DNA of 64,000 bases from JAENVU01 sp963756815 (lineage in GTDB: Bacteria > Actinomycetota > Acidimicrobiia > IMCC26256 > JAENVU01), in NCBI GenBank assembly GCA_963756815.1, contig CAVWPR010000005.1:62001-126000 (forward strand), read 5' to 3'. Shown here piece after piece: positions 53,338-62,080 of the stretch (its first letter is position 1; every line of letters starts with the position of its first letter). The notes beneath the pieces were generated by a model. The model was not told where the DNA came from, searched no databases, and saw nothing but the letters and a program-made list of their open reading frames with translations. A program made the translations under genes and the position numbers.

Positions 53338-54219
53338 TCAGACACGTGCCGGCACCACCTCGATCCGCTGGAGATCGGCGCCGACGGTGACCCGGCCGGA
53401 GTAGCCGCCCTCCCGCACGTCGGCGGCGAAGGCCTCCGCCTCGGACTCGGTGTTCGGCGGCGGGATGAGGTGCGTGAGCACCAGATGCGGGACGCCGGCG
53501 CGCTCGACCATCGCGCCCAGCGGCACCGTGTCGGCGTGGTAGCTGAAGATCGTCTCGAACGACGTTCCCGCGATCGCCTCGCGCAGCTTGGTGGTGCGGC
53601 ACGCCTCGTGCACGAGCACGTCGGCACCCCGGCTCAGCTCCTCGACCTCCGCGCAGACGCGGGTGTCGCCCGAGATCACGACCACGCCGGTGGGCGTCGT
53701 CACGCGGAACGCGACCGCGCCGTCGACCGGTTCGTGGTGGACGGCCACCGCGTCGACCGTGACCGCGCCGTCGTCGGAGGTCCAGACCGTCTGCGGTTCG
53801 GTCGGCGCGTCGAACGTCCGGAGGTCGACCGTGGGCGGATCGGGTTGCACGTGCGCGATGCGCAGCGCGACGTCGTCGTCGTACGCGTCGAGCACTCGCC
53901 GCGCGAAGCGCGCCGCGCTGCCCTCGGGGACGACGACGGGCAACGGACCGCGCGGGAACAGGTCGTGGAAGAGCCAGCGCGTGAGCACGACGTCGGCGAG
54001 GGCCACCACGTGATCGCTGTGCACGTGGGTCACGAACAGCGCGGTGAGCGCGTGCGGCGGGCACGCCACCTCGGTGAGGCGCAGCACCGTGGCCCGACCG
54101 GCGTCGAACTGCAGCGCGATGTCGCCGTGCTGCACGAGCGTGCCCGGCCCGGCCCGGCCCGGCGCCGGCAGCGGCACGCCGGTGCCGGTGAGCGTCACGA
54201 TCGTGGGCGGCGCGCTCAT
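53338..54219 (-). CDS. MBL-fold metallo-hydrolase
   Basis: 293 aa. The zinc motif THVHSDHV (HxHxDH), the HHEPVDGAVAF and ISGDTRV strands and TSFETIFSYHADT follow the RNase Z/arylsulfatase-like branch of beta-lactamase-fold enzymes. It probably hydrolyses an ester, lactone or thioester. Its ATG overlaps the upstream CMD stop as ATGA. Membership in the TetR-controlled operon suggests action on a ring-cleavage or lactone intermediate, which is inference. Confidence 0.78.
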   Translation of the reverse strand: MSAPPTIVTLTGTGVPLPAPGRAGPGTLVQHGDIALQFDAGRATVLRLTEVACPPHALTALFVTHVHSDHVVALADVVLTRWLFHDLFPRGPLPVVVPEGSAARFARRVLDAYDDDVALRIAHVQPDPPTVDLRTFDAPTEPQTVWTSDDGAVTVDAVAVHHEPVDGAVAFRVTTPTGVVVISGDTRVCAEVEELSRGADVLVHEACRTTKLREAIAGTSFETIFSYHADTVPLGAMVERAGVPHLVLTHLIPPPNTESEAEAFAADVREGGYSGRVTVGADLQRIEVVPARV

Positions 54220-54803
54220 GCGTGCTTCCCGATCGTCCAGCCCTGCGGCGCGAGCACGTCGCCGGCGATCGCGGCCGGTACCGTCTCGAGCGTCGTCGCC
54301 ATCGTCTCGTTCCACCGGTTGAGGTACCCGAACAGCGCGCAGACCGCGACGATCGCGGTGATCTGGTCGTCGGTGTAGTGCCGCCGGCACTCCGCGACGT
54401 CGGCATCGGTCACGGCGTTCGGTGACTGCCCGGAGTGCAGCGCCAGCCGCAGCGCGGCGCGCTCGGCGTCGGTGAAGCGATCGCTCGTCTCGAACGACCA
54501 CAGCTCGGCCAGCTTCGCCTCGTCGACCCCGAGGTGCGCGGCGTGCGCCGCCGTGTGCGCCTGGCAGTACCGGCACCCGGCGCCCGCACTCGCCATGAAC
54601 CCGATCAGCTGCTTGAACGGCACCGGCAGGAGGTCGTTCAGGAACACGACGCTCGAGAGGCCGGTCATCCCGTCGAGCAGGCCGGGGACCCGTGCCATCA
54701 CCCGCAGCGAGCTCGGCACGAAGCCCATGAACCCTTCGATGAGCGCGAAGCCGTCGGCGTACTCGGGAAGATCCTCGATCGGAACCGGTTCGACACGGGT
54801 CAT
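54216..54803 (-). CDS. Carboxymuconolactone decarboxylase family protein, copy 2
   Basis: 195 aa. The AhpD-like motif CRYCQAHTAAHAAHLG gives C-x2-C and a nearby His as redox or proton-relay residues. About 60% identical by eye to the upstream copy, so the two arose by tandem duplication. ATG 54803 overlaps the upstream stop as ATGA. In this family some members decarboxylate gamma-carboxymuconolactone, others are peroxidases; the CxxC suggests peroxidase-like chemistry. Confidence 0.8.
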   Translation of the reverse strand: MTRVEPVPIEDLPEYADGFALIEGFMGFVPSSLRVMARVPGLLDGMTGLSSVVFLNDLLPVPFKQLIGFMASAGAGCRYCQAHTAAHAAHLGVDEAKLAELWSFETSDRFTDAERAALRLALHSGQSPNAVTDADVAECRRHYTDDQITAIVAVCALFGYLNRWNETMATTLETVPAAIAGDVLAPQGWTIGKHA

Positions 54804-55387
54804 GCGTGCACCCCGATCGACCAACCCTGCGGCGCGAGCACCTGGTCGGCGACGTCACGCGCGCGCGGCTCGAGGGTCGTGGCCATCGTGTCGTTCCACC
54901 GGTTGAGGAACCCGAACAGCGCGCACACTGCGACGATCGCGGTGATCTGGTCGTCGGTGTAGAAGCGGCGGCACTCGGCGAAGTCCGCGTCGGTCGCCTC
55001 GTTGGGCGACTGGCCCGCGTGCAGCGCGAGCCGCAGCGCGGCCCGCTCGGCGTCGCTGAACCGGTCGCTCGTCTCGAACGACCACAGCTCGGCCAGCTTC
55101 GCCGGGTCCACCCCGAGGTGGTCGGCGTGGGCAGCGGTGTGCGCCTGGCAGTACCGGCACCCCGCGGCCGCGCTGGCGACGTTGCCCACCAGCTGCGCGA
55201 GCTCCTCGGAGATGAGCCCGTTCATCGCGGCGGCGTGGGCCAGGCCCACGTACCCCTCGATGAGGCCCGGGACCCGCCCCATCGTGAAGACGGTGTTGGG
55301 GACGAGCCCCATGATCTGCTCGTAGGCCCCGAAGATCGGTTCCTGGGCCGCCAGGTCCGCTCTCGCCAGTGGTGCGATCCGGCTCAT
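54800..55387 (-). CDS. Carboxymuconolactone decarboxylase family protein, copy 1
   Basis: 195 aa. CRYCQAHTAAHADHLG carries the same C-x2-C and His set as the next gene. It is the first gene of the minus-strand operon. Its promoter (TTGACA, 17 bp, GATCCT) is followed by the TGGTCG-TT-CGACCA operator and an AAAGGACG ribosome-binding region. Probably forms homo- or hetero-oligomers with its paralogue. Confidence 0.82.
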   Translation of the reverse strand: MSRIAPLARADLAAQEPIFGAYEQIMGLVPNTVFTMGRVPGLIEGYVGLAHAAAMNGLISEELAQLVGNVASAAAGCRYCQAHTAAHADHLGVDPAKLAELWSFETSDRFSDAERAALRLALHAGQSPNEATDADFAECRRFYTDDQITAIVAVCALFGFLNRWNDTMATTLEPRARDVADQVLAPQGWSIGVHA

Positions 55388-55403
55388 GGGCTCGTCCTTT
55401 CGC

Positions 55404-55417
55404 TGGTCGTTCGACCA
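55404..55417. promoter_or_regulatory. TetR operator 1
   Basis: TGGTCG-TT-CGACCA, a perfect 6-bp inverted repeat placed between the -10 and the start codon of the CMD operon. The same sequence, with a CC spacer and 7-bp arms, occurs before the monooxygenase operon (56092-56107). Confidence 0.8.
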
Positions 55418-55422
55418 ACAAG

Positions 55423-55451
55423 AGGATCGCGGATCCGAGTTCCCTTGTCAA
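55423..55451 (-). promoter_or_regulatory. Promoter of the CMD-CMD-MBL operon
   Basis: On the minus strand TTGACA (55451-55446), a 17-bp spacer and GATCCT (55428-55423). The surrounding GGTCACTTGACAAG is identical over 14 bases to the promoter at 56055-56068, so both operons have near-identical -35 regions. Confidence 0.8.
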
Positions 55452-55473
55452 GTGACCAGTAGACTTCGACGCC

Positions 55474-56046
55474 ATGAGCCGAGCCGAGCAACGCGACGCC
55501 ACCCGCCAGCGCATCGTCGACGCCGCGATCGACACCTTCGCCGAGCACGGCTTCGGCGCGTCGAGCACGCGCGACATCGCGGCCCGCGCCGGGGTCACGC
55601 AGGGGTTGTTGACGTACCACTTCGCGTCGAAGGACGAGCTCTGGCGCGCCGCGGCCGATCAGATCTTCGCCGGGCTCGTCGCCGCGCTCCCGCTGGACGA
55701 GGCCGCGACGGACGGCGACGCCCGCACCGCGATCCGCACCTACGTGCAGTTCGCGGCCGAGCACCCGGAGCTGTTCCACTTCATGGTCGACGCCGGCCGC
55801 CACGACGACGACCGCATGCGCTGGCTCGTGGAGACGCACCTGGCGCCGGTCTTCGCGAGCGTGCGCGGCCTGGGCGGCGGCGACCGGAAGCTCGCGCCAC
55901 ACGCGTACTACGCGCTCGCCGGTGCGGCGTCGCTCATCTTCGCGGTCGCACCGGAGTGCGCCGCGCTCACCGGTACCGATCCCCGGGCCCGGGCGAGCGT
56001 CACGCGCCACGCCGACCTGGTCGCCGACCTCTTCTCGCCCCGGTGA
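55474..56046 (+). CDS. TetR-family regulator
   Basis: 190 aa. RQRIVDAAIDTFAEHGFGASSTRDIAARAGVTQGLLTYHFASKDELW is split here as the usual helix-turn-helix of TetR proteins (about residues 10-56); the remainder is the helical ligand-binding domain. It lies between two outward-facing operons that carry matching operators, so it is very likely their repressor and possibly its own. The ligand is likely an aromatic or phenolic compound handled by the monooxygenase. ATG 55474 lies 8 nt after TAGACT, leaderless-like. Confidence 0.88.
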   Translation: MSRAEQRDATRQRIVDAAIDTFAEHGFGASSTRDIAARAGVTQGLLTYHFASKDELWRAAADQIFAGLVAALPLDEAATDGDARTAIRTYVQFAAEHPELFHFMVDAGRHDDDRMRWLVETHLAPVFASVRGLGGGDRKLAPHAYYALAGAASLIFAVAPECAALTGTDPRARASVTRHADLVADLFSPR

Positions 56047-56059
56047 TGTCATCGGTCAC

Positions 56060-56088
56060 TTGACAAGTAGATCCGGGCCACGGATACT
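56060..56088 (+). promoter_or_regulatory. Promoter of the monooxygenase operon
   Basis: Consensus TTGACA (56060-56065), 17-bp spacer, GATACT (56083-56088). The operator follows 3 bp after the -10, covering the start of transcription. Confidence 0.85.
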
Positions 56089-56091
56089 TCA

Positions 56092-56107
56092 CTGGTCGCC
56101 CGACCAG
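56092..56107. promoter_or_regulatory. TetR operator 2
   Basis: CTGGTCG-CC-CGACCAG, a perfect inverted repeat with 7-bp arms between the -10 and the AAGGAG ribosome-binding site of the monooxygenase gene. It is the partner of operator 1 at 55404-55417. Confidence 0.85.
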
Positions 56108-56120
56108 CGAAGGAGCCGCC

Positions 56121-57845
56121 GTGGAACGGATCGCGAAGGACGTGCTGGTGGTGGGCGCCGGGCCCGCCGGGCTCACGGCTGCGTCGCTCCTCGCCCGGGC
56201 CGGCGTCGATGCCCTCACCCTCACCAAGTACGCCACCGCCAACTCGCCCCGGGCCCACATCACGAACCAGCGGACGGTGGAGATCCTGCGCGACCTCGGG
56301 CTCGAGCCCCGGGTCACGGCGCGGGCGTTGCCGAACCACCTGATGGGCAAGCAGGTCTTCGCCACGGCGTTCGCGGGGCGCGAGATCTCCCGGATGATGA
56401 CGTGGGGAACCGGCGACGACCGCATCGGCGAGTACCGCGCCGCGAGCCCCTGCGAGCCCTGCAACATCCCTCAGCACATCCTCGAGCCGATCATGCTCGA
56501 CCACGCGCGCGATCTCGGTGCCGACATCCGGCTGCACCACGAGGTGGTCGCGCTCCGCGAGGAGCCCGACGCGGTGATCGCGCGGGTGCGGCCGCGCGAC
56601 GGGACCGCGGAGTTCGAGGTCGCGGCGCGCTACGTGATCGGTTGCGACGGTGCCCGCACGATCGTCGGTGAGGAGGCCGGGTTCGAGTTCGAAGGACAGG
56701 GCGGACTCGGCAACGCCATCACCGTGTGGATCGACGCCGACCTCTCCCGGTACACCGCGCACCGATCCGGCGCGCTGTTCGTGGTGTGCAATCCGGGGAG
56801 CGACGACATCGTCAGCATCTGGACGTGCATCGAGCCCTGGAACGAGTGGAGCACGATCTTCGTGCGCCACGGGCAGAAGCCCAACGAGCTCAGCGAGGAA
56901 TCGGTGATGCCACGCGTCCGGGCCGCGATCGGCGATCCCGACGTCGACGTGCGGATCCGTCACATCAGCCAGTGGGAGTTCAACCACGTCGTCGCCGCGC
57001 ACTACCGCCGCGGCCGGATGTTCCTCGCCGGCGACGCCGCCCACCGTCACCCGCCGGCCAACGGGCTCGGGAGCAACACCTCGATGCAGGACGCCTACAA
57101 CCTGGCGTGGAAGCTCGCGCTCGTCCTCCAGGGCCGGGCCGGCGAGGGCCTGCTCGACAGCTACGACGCCGAGCGCCAGCCCGTCGGCCGCCAGATCGTG
57201 GACCGCGCCAACCAGAGCGTGGGCGAGATGGTGCCGTGGCTCGCCGCCGCGGGCGTCCTCGACGGGCTCGACCGGGACGCCGCGCTGAAGCAGCTCGACG
57301 AGACCTTCGGGCCCGACGGCGAGGACGCGCGGTCCGCGATGTTCAGCGGTCTCGAGCTCATGAACGCGCAGTTCAACGCCCTGGGCGTCGAGCTCGGGCA
57401 GCGCTACACGTCGGGCGCGGTGGTCGGCGACGGCACCGAGTTCCCGCCGTACGCACGCGACCCGGAGCTGCACTACCACCCCACCACCCACCCCGGCGCC
57501 GCGCTCCCCCACGCCTGGCTCGGGCGCGACACCCACGACGTGTCGACCCTCGACCTGGGCGCGTACGACCGCTTCACCCTGATCACCGGCGCCGACGGCG
57601 CCGCCTGGGAAGACGCGGCGGCGCTCGTCTCCGCCGAGGTGGGCGTGGAGATCCGGCCGTTCCGCGTGGCGCTCGGCCAGGAGCACAACGACGTGCTCGG
57701 CACCTGGACGAGGTTGCGCGAGGTCGCCGACCCCGGCTGCGTGCTCGTCCGGCCCGACCGGTTCGTCGCCTGGCGCAGCGCGGGAGCCGTCGACGATCCG
57801 GCCGGTGCGCTGGGCGACGTCATGCGCACGATCCTGGACCGCTGA
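56121..57845 (+). CDS. FAD-dependent aromatic monooxygenase (phenol hydroxylase/TfdB-like)
   Basis: 574 aa. FAD motifs are GAGPAGLTAASLLARAG (dinucleotide fold), VIGCDGARTIVGEEAG (DG motif) and FLAGDAAHRHPPANGLG (GD motif), followed by NTSMQDAYNLAWKLALVL, typical of group A flavoprotein hydroxylases such as phenol or 2,4-dichlorophenol hydroxylase, plus their thioredoxin-like C-terminal domain. It ortho-hydroxylates a phenolic ring with NAD(P)H and O2. GTG 56121 has AAGGAG 5 nt upstream. First gene of a four-gene operon under TetR control. Confidence 0.85.
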   Translation: MERIAKDVLVVGAGPAGLTAASLLARAGVDALTLTKYATANSPRAHITNQRTVEILRDLGLEPRVTARALPNHLMGKQVFATAFAGREISRMMTWGTGDDRIGEYRAASPCEPCNIPQHILEPIMLDHARDLGADIRLHHEVVALREEPDAVIARVRPRDGTAEFEVAARYVIGCDGARTIVGEEAGFEFEGQGGLGNAITVWIDADLSRYTAHRSGALFVVCNPGSDDIVSIWTCIEPWNEWSTIFVRHGQKPNELSEESVMPRVRAAIGDPDVDVRIRHISQWEFNHVVAAHYRRGRMFLAGDAAHRHPPANGLGSNTSMQDAYNLAWKLALVLQGRAGEGLLDSYDAERQPVGRQIVDRANQSVGEMVPWLAAAGVLDGLDRDAALKQLDETFGPDGEDARSAMFSGLELMNAQFNALGVELGQRYTSGAVVGDGTEFPPYARDPELHYHPTTHPGAALPHAWLGRDTHDVSTLDLGAYDRFTLITGADGAAWEDAAALVSAEVGVEIRPFRVALGQEHNDVLGTWTRLREVADPGCVLVRPDRFVAWRSAGAVDDPAGALGDVMRTILDR

Positions 57846-57857
57846 AGGCACGGGCAG

Positions 57858-58806
57858 ATGGCGATCCATCGATTCCTCGACATCACACTTGCCGTTCCCG
57901 ATCCCGACGCGCTCGGCGCGTTCTGGGAACGCCGCGGGATGCGCCGCACGGGCGCCGTGCTCGGCACGGCCGACCGCGCCCGCCAGCTCACGCTCACCGA
58001 GGGGAGCTACCGGCATCTCGCCGAGCTGCACCTCGGGTGCGAGTCCGAGGCCGACCTCGCCACGATCGCCGATCGCCTCGGCGCGCTCGGCGTCACGGCC
58101 ACCGTCACCGGCACCACCCTCACGTGCCCCGACCCGGTCTTCGACCACCGGGTGGTCGTCGACGTCGTGGACGACGCACCGCTCGCCGCAGGTGCAGAAC
58201 GAGCGACCAACCGACCCGGTCGCACCGACCGGACGACGGCCCGGGCCGACGTCGTCGAGGAGGCGCGTGCACCGTGCGCCGCGCCGCGTCGGTCACGTGG
58301 TGCTCGGCACCCCCCACCTCGCCGAGGCGTGCGCGTTCTACGTCGACGGGCTCGGCTTCCGCGTGTCGGACCGGATCCTCGACGGCGTGCTCACGTTCAC
58401 ACGTGTGGAGGGCGACCACCACAACCTGCTCATCCAGCCGGCGCCGGTGTCGTACCTCAACCACTACGCGCTGGAGATGGACGACGTCGACGCGATCGGT
58501 GCCGCCGGATCCGCGGTGCTCGCCGAGCGGCCCGACGCCCACGTGGTCGGTGTGGGCCGGCACCGGCTCGGCTCCAACCTGTTCTGGTACCTCACCGATC
58601 CCGCCGGGACGATGTTCGAGCTGTTCGCCGACATGGACCGGATCACCGACGACGCCGTGTGGGACCGCGAGCACCGCCGCGACGACTGGACCCCCGAGGA
58701 GGCCGGCCTGTCGGTGTGGGGACCGGCCGAGGCACCCGAGGTGTTCTTCACCCCGCCCGACCTCGCCGCCATCGGCGCGGCGCGCGAGGCCCTCGGGAGG
58801 CGGTGA
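57858..58806 (+). CDS. Two-domain VOC protein, extradiol dioxygenase-like, one frameshift
   Basis: About 315 aa, the size of BphC-type extradiol dioxygenases. The first VOC domain (IHRFLDITLAVPDPDALGAFW) is followed, after a frame change near 58268, by the catalytic-type domain: RVGHVVLGTPHLAEACAFYVDGLGF, HHNLLIQPAPVSYLNHYALEM and TMFELFADMD, supplying the two His and one Glu metal ligands. Such enzymes cleave catechol rings next to the hydroxyls. Directly after the monooxygenase (12 bp), it would open the ring that enzyme makes. Confidence 0.75.
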
Positions 58807-58809
58807 ACG

Positions 58810-59591
58810 GTGGACCTCGGCATCCGCGGCCGCCGGGCCATCGTGATGGCGTCGAGCCGTGGGCTCGGCCACGCCTGCGCCGAGTCGCTGGCGCAGGAGG
58901 GCGTCGACGTGACGATCAACGGGCGGGACACCACCACCCTGACCGCGGTCGCCGCCGAGCTGACGCACGCGTCACGGCGTCGCGGTCCGGGCCGTCGCCG
59001 GCGACGTGACCGATCCCGCGACGCGTGCGGCGCTGCTCGACGCGTGCCCCGAGCCGGACATCCTCGTCACCAACAACGGCGGTCCCGCGCCTGCGCCGTA
59101 CGGCGCATGGGACCGCGACCGCTGGATCGCCGCCCTCGACGCCAACCTGCTCGCTCCCGTGCTGATGGTGCAGGCGGTCCTCGACGGCATGGTGGCGCGC
59201 CGGTTCGGCCGCGTGGTCAACATCACCTCCGCGATGGTGAAGGCGCCGATCGGGGCCATGGGCCTCTCCTCGGGCGCCCGCGCCGCGCTCACCGCCGCGC
59301 TGAAGGGCGTGTCACGCGACGTCGCGCACGCGAACGTGACGATCAACAACCTCTGCCCCGAGCGCTTCGACACCGAGCGGCAACGGCAGATGGCCGAGCT
59401 CGCGAGCACCGTCAAGGGCATCACGCTCGACGAGGCGTACGACGAGATGCGCGCGACCATCGCCGCGCGCCGGCTCGGGGACCCGGCCGAGCTCGGCGAC
59501 GCGTGCGCGTACCTGTGCAGCGCGCAGGCCGGGTACCTGTCCGGGCCAGAGCATCAGCCTCGACGGCGGGTCGTACCCCGGTCTCCTGTGA
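58810..59591 (+). CDS. Short-chain dehydrogenase/reductase, frame broken twice
   Basis: About 260 aa. Cofactor loop ASSRGLGHACAESLAQ (G-x3-G-x-G-like), NNGG motif, then the catalytic region ITSAMVKAP and onward. The Tyr of YxxxK appears as S-SGARAA: LSSGARAALTAALKG stands where YSxxKAA is expected, so the active-site Tyr and Lys are not evident. Shifts near 58975 and 59541 (extra G) restore HGVAVRAVAGDVTD and the ending SISLDGGSYPGLL. GTG 58810 begins 3 bp after the dioxygenase. It may be an atypical SDR. Confidence 0.7.
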
Positions 59592-59621
59592 ACCCGTGAC
59601 ACCCGACGAAGGAGCACCACG

Positions 59622-60033
59622 ATGACCTACACCTGGGACCCCGACCACCGGACGTTCCTCGACGACCACCTCTGGGCGGTCCTCGCCACCGGCCGCGCCG
59701 ACGGCTCACCGCAGCAGTCGATGATCGGGTACGCGGTCGACGACGAGGGCCGGCTCGTCATCTCGGCCAAGGCGTACACGGCCAAGTGGAAGAACGCGGT
59801 CCGCCAGCCGAAGGTGTCGGTGACCGTGCCCGACGGCCGCGCCCACCTCGTGATCTACGGCGACGCCGAGACGATCGACGCCGACCCGCTCCGGGCCGAG
59901 CTCACCGCCGACGTGTTCGCCGCGATGTCCGGCGCCGAGCGGATGGACCCGGCCGCGCTCGTCGACTAGCCTGAACGAGCAGCAGCGCACGGTCCTGCGC
60001 GTCACCCCGACCAAGACCTTCTTCATGCCCTGA
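59622..60033 (+). CDS. PPOX-class F420-dependent oxidoreductase, one frameshift near the end
   Basis: About 136 aa. The split barrel FLDDHLWAVLATGRADGSPQQSMIGYAVDDEG is typical of the F420/FMN PPOX family. An inserted T at about 59968 makes a premature TAG; without it the protein ends with VLRVTPTKTFFMP, a conserved C-terminus. Members reduce double bonds or biliverdin-like compounds with F420H2. Last gene of the TetR-controlled operon, ending 4 bp from the convergent cyclase gene. Confidence 0.75.
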
Positions 60034-60037
60034 ACGT

Positions 60038-61399
60038 TCAGCGGACGGCGAAGAGCTTCCAGCTGCCGTCGATGCCCTTGAGCGTGTGCTCGCCGCGCTC
60101 GTCGAAGCCGGCGGCCCCGCCGAGCATCATGTCGCGCACGGTCGAAGAGACCCAGAGCTCGCCGTCGGCCGCGGCCTGTTCGACCCGGGCCGCGAGGTTC
60201 ACCGCGATGCCGGAGACGTCGCCGTCGTCGTGGACCTCGATCTCGCCCGCGTGCACGCCGGCGCGGATCGGCAGGTCGATCCCGGCGAGCGCGTTGCACA
60301 TCGCGATGCCGCACCCGACGCCCTGGGACGGCACGTCGAACACCGCGAGCAGACCGTCGCCGGTGCTCTTCACGATCCGCCCGTCGTGCTCGTCGACGAG
60401 GGCGTGCGTCAGCTGGTCGTGACGGTCGAGGATCGCCCGCCACGCGGCGTCGCCCATCGCCGCGGATCGCCGGGTCGAGTCGACGATGTCGGTGAACAGC
60501 ACCGTCGCGAAGCGGCGGGTGGTCGACCGGACCGGTGCCGATCCGGTGAGGAACTCGATGGTGACGTCGCTCTGCTCGCGCCAGTTGTCCATGAGCCACG
60601 GGAAGTGGTCGTCGCCGGAATACTCCACGTAGCGCGCGCCCGGGATCACATCGGCGAGCACCCGCCCCAGCGTCACGTGCAGCACGCGGTCACCCTTGAC
60701 GTGGGTCACCAACGTGGGTGCCACGATGCGCTCGGGTGCGTCGCCCGCGTCGATGTGGAAGACGCTCTCGACCTGCCGCCCGAAGTCGCGCGGGCTCGCC
60801 GAGAGCCGCTGCAACCGGCCGAACCAACGGACCGAGACGGGATCCGAGAGCTGGCTGGGCGCGAACCAGTCGAGGAAGTACTCCGTGTTCTCCGGCCATC
60901 CCTCGACGAGCCGGTCGAATCGCGCGCGTTGCTCACCCGGTGGGGTCAACGGCGGGTCGCCCGGCTCGACTCGGCCGGGGACGCGCTCGTAGTAGCGGGC
61001 GGGGACGAGGGTGTCGGAGAGCAGGAGCCGCTCGACCCGATCCGGGTGCTCGGCGGCGAACAGCTGGCTCATCACGCCGCCCTCGGAGAGCCCGAAGAGG
61101 CTCGCCCGCTCCCAGCCCAGGGTGTCCAGCACCGTCGCGATGTCGCCGATGCGCTGCTCGAGCGACGGCATCGCCTCCGGCCGGTCCGAGAGCCCGACGC
61201 CCCGCTTGTCGAACTGCGCGCACGTCAGGTTGCGCCCGAAGTACTCGAGGACCCGTCGGTAGCCGGGGTGCTCCCAACCGACCTCGACGTTCTGGACCAG
61301 CGGCGGGACGATCAGGAGGCGTGGTCCGTCGCCGAAGGTCTGGTACGCAAGGCGCAATCCCTCCGGCGTCGTCGCGTACTGGGTCTCCGGGATCTCCAC
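60038..61399 (-). CDS. Alpha/beta hydrolase fused to a class III adenylate/guanylate cyclase
   Basis: 453 aa. Residues 1-285 form an alpha/beta hydrolase (CAQFDKRGVGLSDRP, nucleophile elbow GLSEGG, late HVKGDRVLHV and DDHFPWL with the acid and His). Residues 295-453 are a class III cyclase catalytic domain: ATVLFTDIVDSTRR (first metal Asp), KSTGDGLLAVFD (second), GIAVNLAARVEQ. The combination suggests cyclic nucleotide synthesis controlled by a bound ester or similar ligand; that link is inference. GTG 61399 has GGGGCAGG upstream. Third gene of a minus-strand run. Confidence 0.8.
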   Translation of the reverse strand: MEIPETQYATTPEGLRLAYQTFGDGPRLLIVPPLVQNVEVGWEHPGYRRVLEYFGRNLTCAQFDKRGVGLSDRPEAMPSLEQRIGDIATVLDTLGWERASLFGLSEGGVMSQLFAAEHPDRVERLLLSDTLVPARYYERVPGRVEPGDPPLTPPGEQRARFDRLVEGWPENTEYFLDWFAPSQLSDPVSVRWFGRLQRLSASPRDFGRQVESVFHIDAGDAPERIVAPTLVTHVKGDRVLHVTLGRVLADVIPGARYVEYSGDDHFPWLMDNWREQSDVTIEFLTGSAPVRSTTRRFATVLFTDIVDSTRRSAAMGDAAWRAILDRHDQLTHALVDEHDGRIVKSTGDGLLAVFDVPSQGVGCGIAMCNALAGIDLPIRAGVHAGEIEVHDDGDVSGIAVNLAARVEQAAADGELWVSSTVRDMMLGGAAGFDERGEHTLKGIDGSWKLFAVR

Positions 61400-61413
61400 C
61401 TGCCCCGCCTCCC

Positions 61414-62037
61414 CTACGCCGGTGGGGCGTCGAGGCCGATCATCTGGCGGAACTCCGAGGTGGTGTTCGTGACCGGGAACGGCTCCTCCGGGACCGGCTT
61501 GCCCAGCGCCGCGCAGATCGGGCCCCAGCCGTCGCTCGGCGTCCAGTCGATGAGCCGGTCGGCCGGCACCTCGGCGCGCACTTCCGCGTTGTGCTTCTCG
61601 TACGCAGCGATCATCGCGTCGGCGTTCTCGAAATCGTCGCTGAACCGCTCGTGCAACGATCGCTTCACCGCGTCCATCCACGGCGCGATGTGGGGCGGCG
61701 TCCGGTCGAAGGAGAGGAAGATCGTGTTCGACGCGCTGCGGTACCACTCGTCGGCGGGACGGCTCGAGAGCAGGATCGGCGCGTCCGGGTTCGCCGCCGC
61801 GATCTCCCGCCAGTAGAGGCCGCCGGGGAAGTCGACGATCGCGGTGAAGTCGGCGAGCAGCGCGTTCCAGTCGGTCGGCTCGCCGTCGATGGCGGCGGTC
61901 CAGCCCTCGATCTGGTCGGGCCGTTCGAACATCTCGATCATGTGGTGGCAGGTGCCCCCGCACAGCTGCTCGAGCGCGATCTTCAACGAGTGCGTCCCGG
62001 TCCGGCCCACACCCGCGCCGACGACCTGCATGCCCAT
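61414..62037 (-). CDS. Sulfotransferase family protein
   Basis: 207 aa. The 5'-phosphosulfate loop is GAGVGRTGTHSLKIALEQL, and PILLSSRPADEWYRS holds the 3'-phosphate site. The DWTPSDGWGPICAALGKPVP ending is typical of the Sulfotransfer_4 group found in actinobacteria. It transfers sulfate from PAPS to an unknown acceptor. ATG 62037 or ATG 62031 may be used. Confidence 0.8.
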   Translation of the reverse strand: MGMQVVGAGVGRTGTHSLKIALEQLCGGTCHHMIEMFERPDQIEGWTAAIDGEPTDWNALLADFTAIVDFPGGLYWREIAAANPDAPILLSSRPADEWYRSASNTIFLSFDRTPPHIAPWMDAVKRSLHERFSDDFENADAMIAAYEKHNAEVRAEVPADRLIDWTPSDGWGPICAALGKPVPEEPFPVTNTTSEFRQMIGLDAPPA

Positions 62038-62080
62038 TCCGTGTGCCCCCTGTTCCGTGACGGTGCGCCGACCCTACCGG

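Noticed and set aside
53000..54406. 547-codon minus-strand frame joining the Ddn-like gene with upstream sequence
   Set aside because: Only the last 172 codons read as a protein; the remainder is an out-of-frame shadow of the MBL gene, and ATG 53281 has a strong ribosome-binding site.
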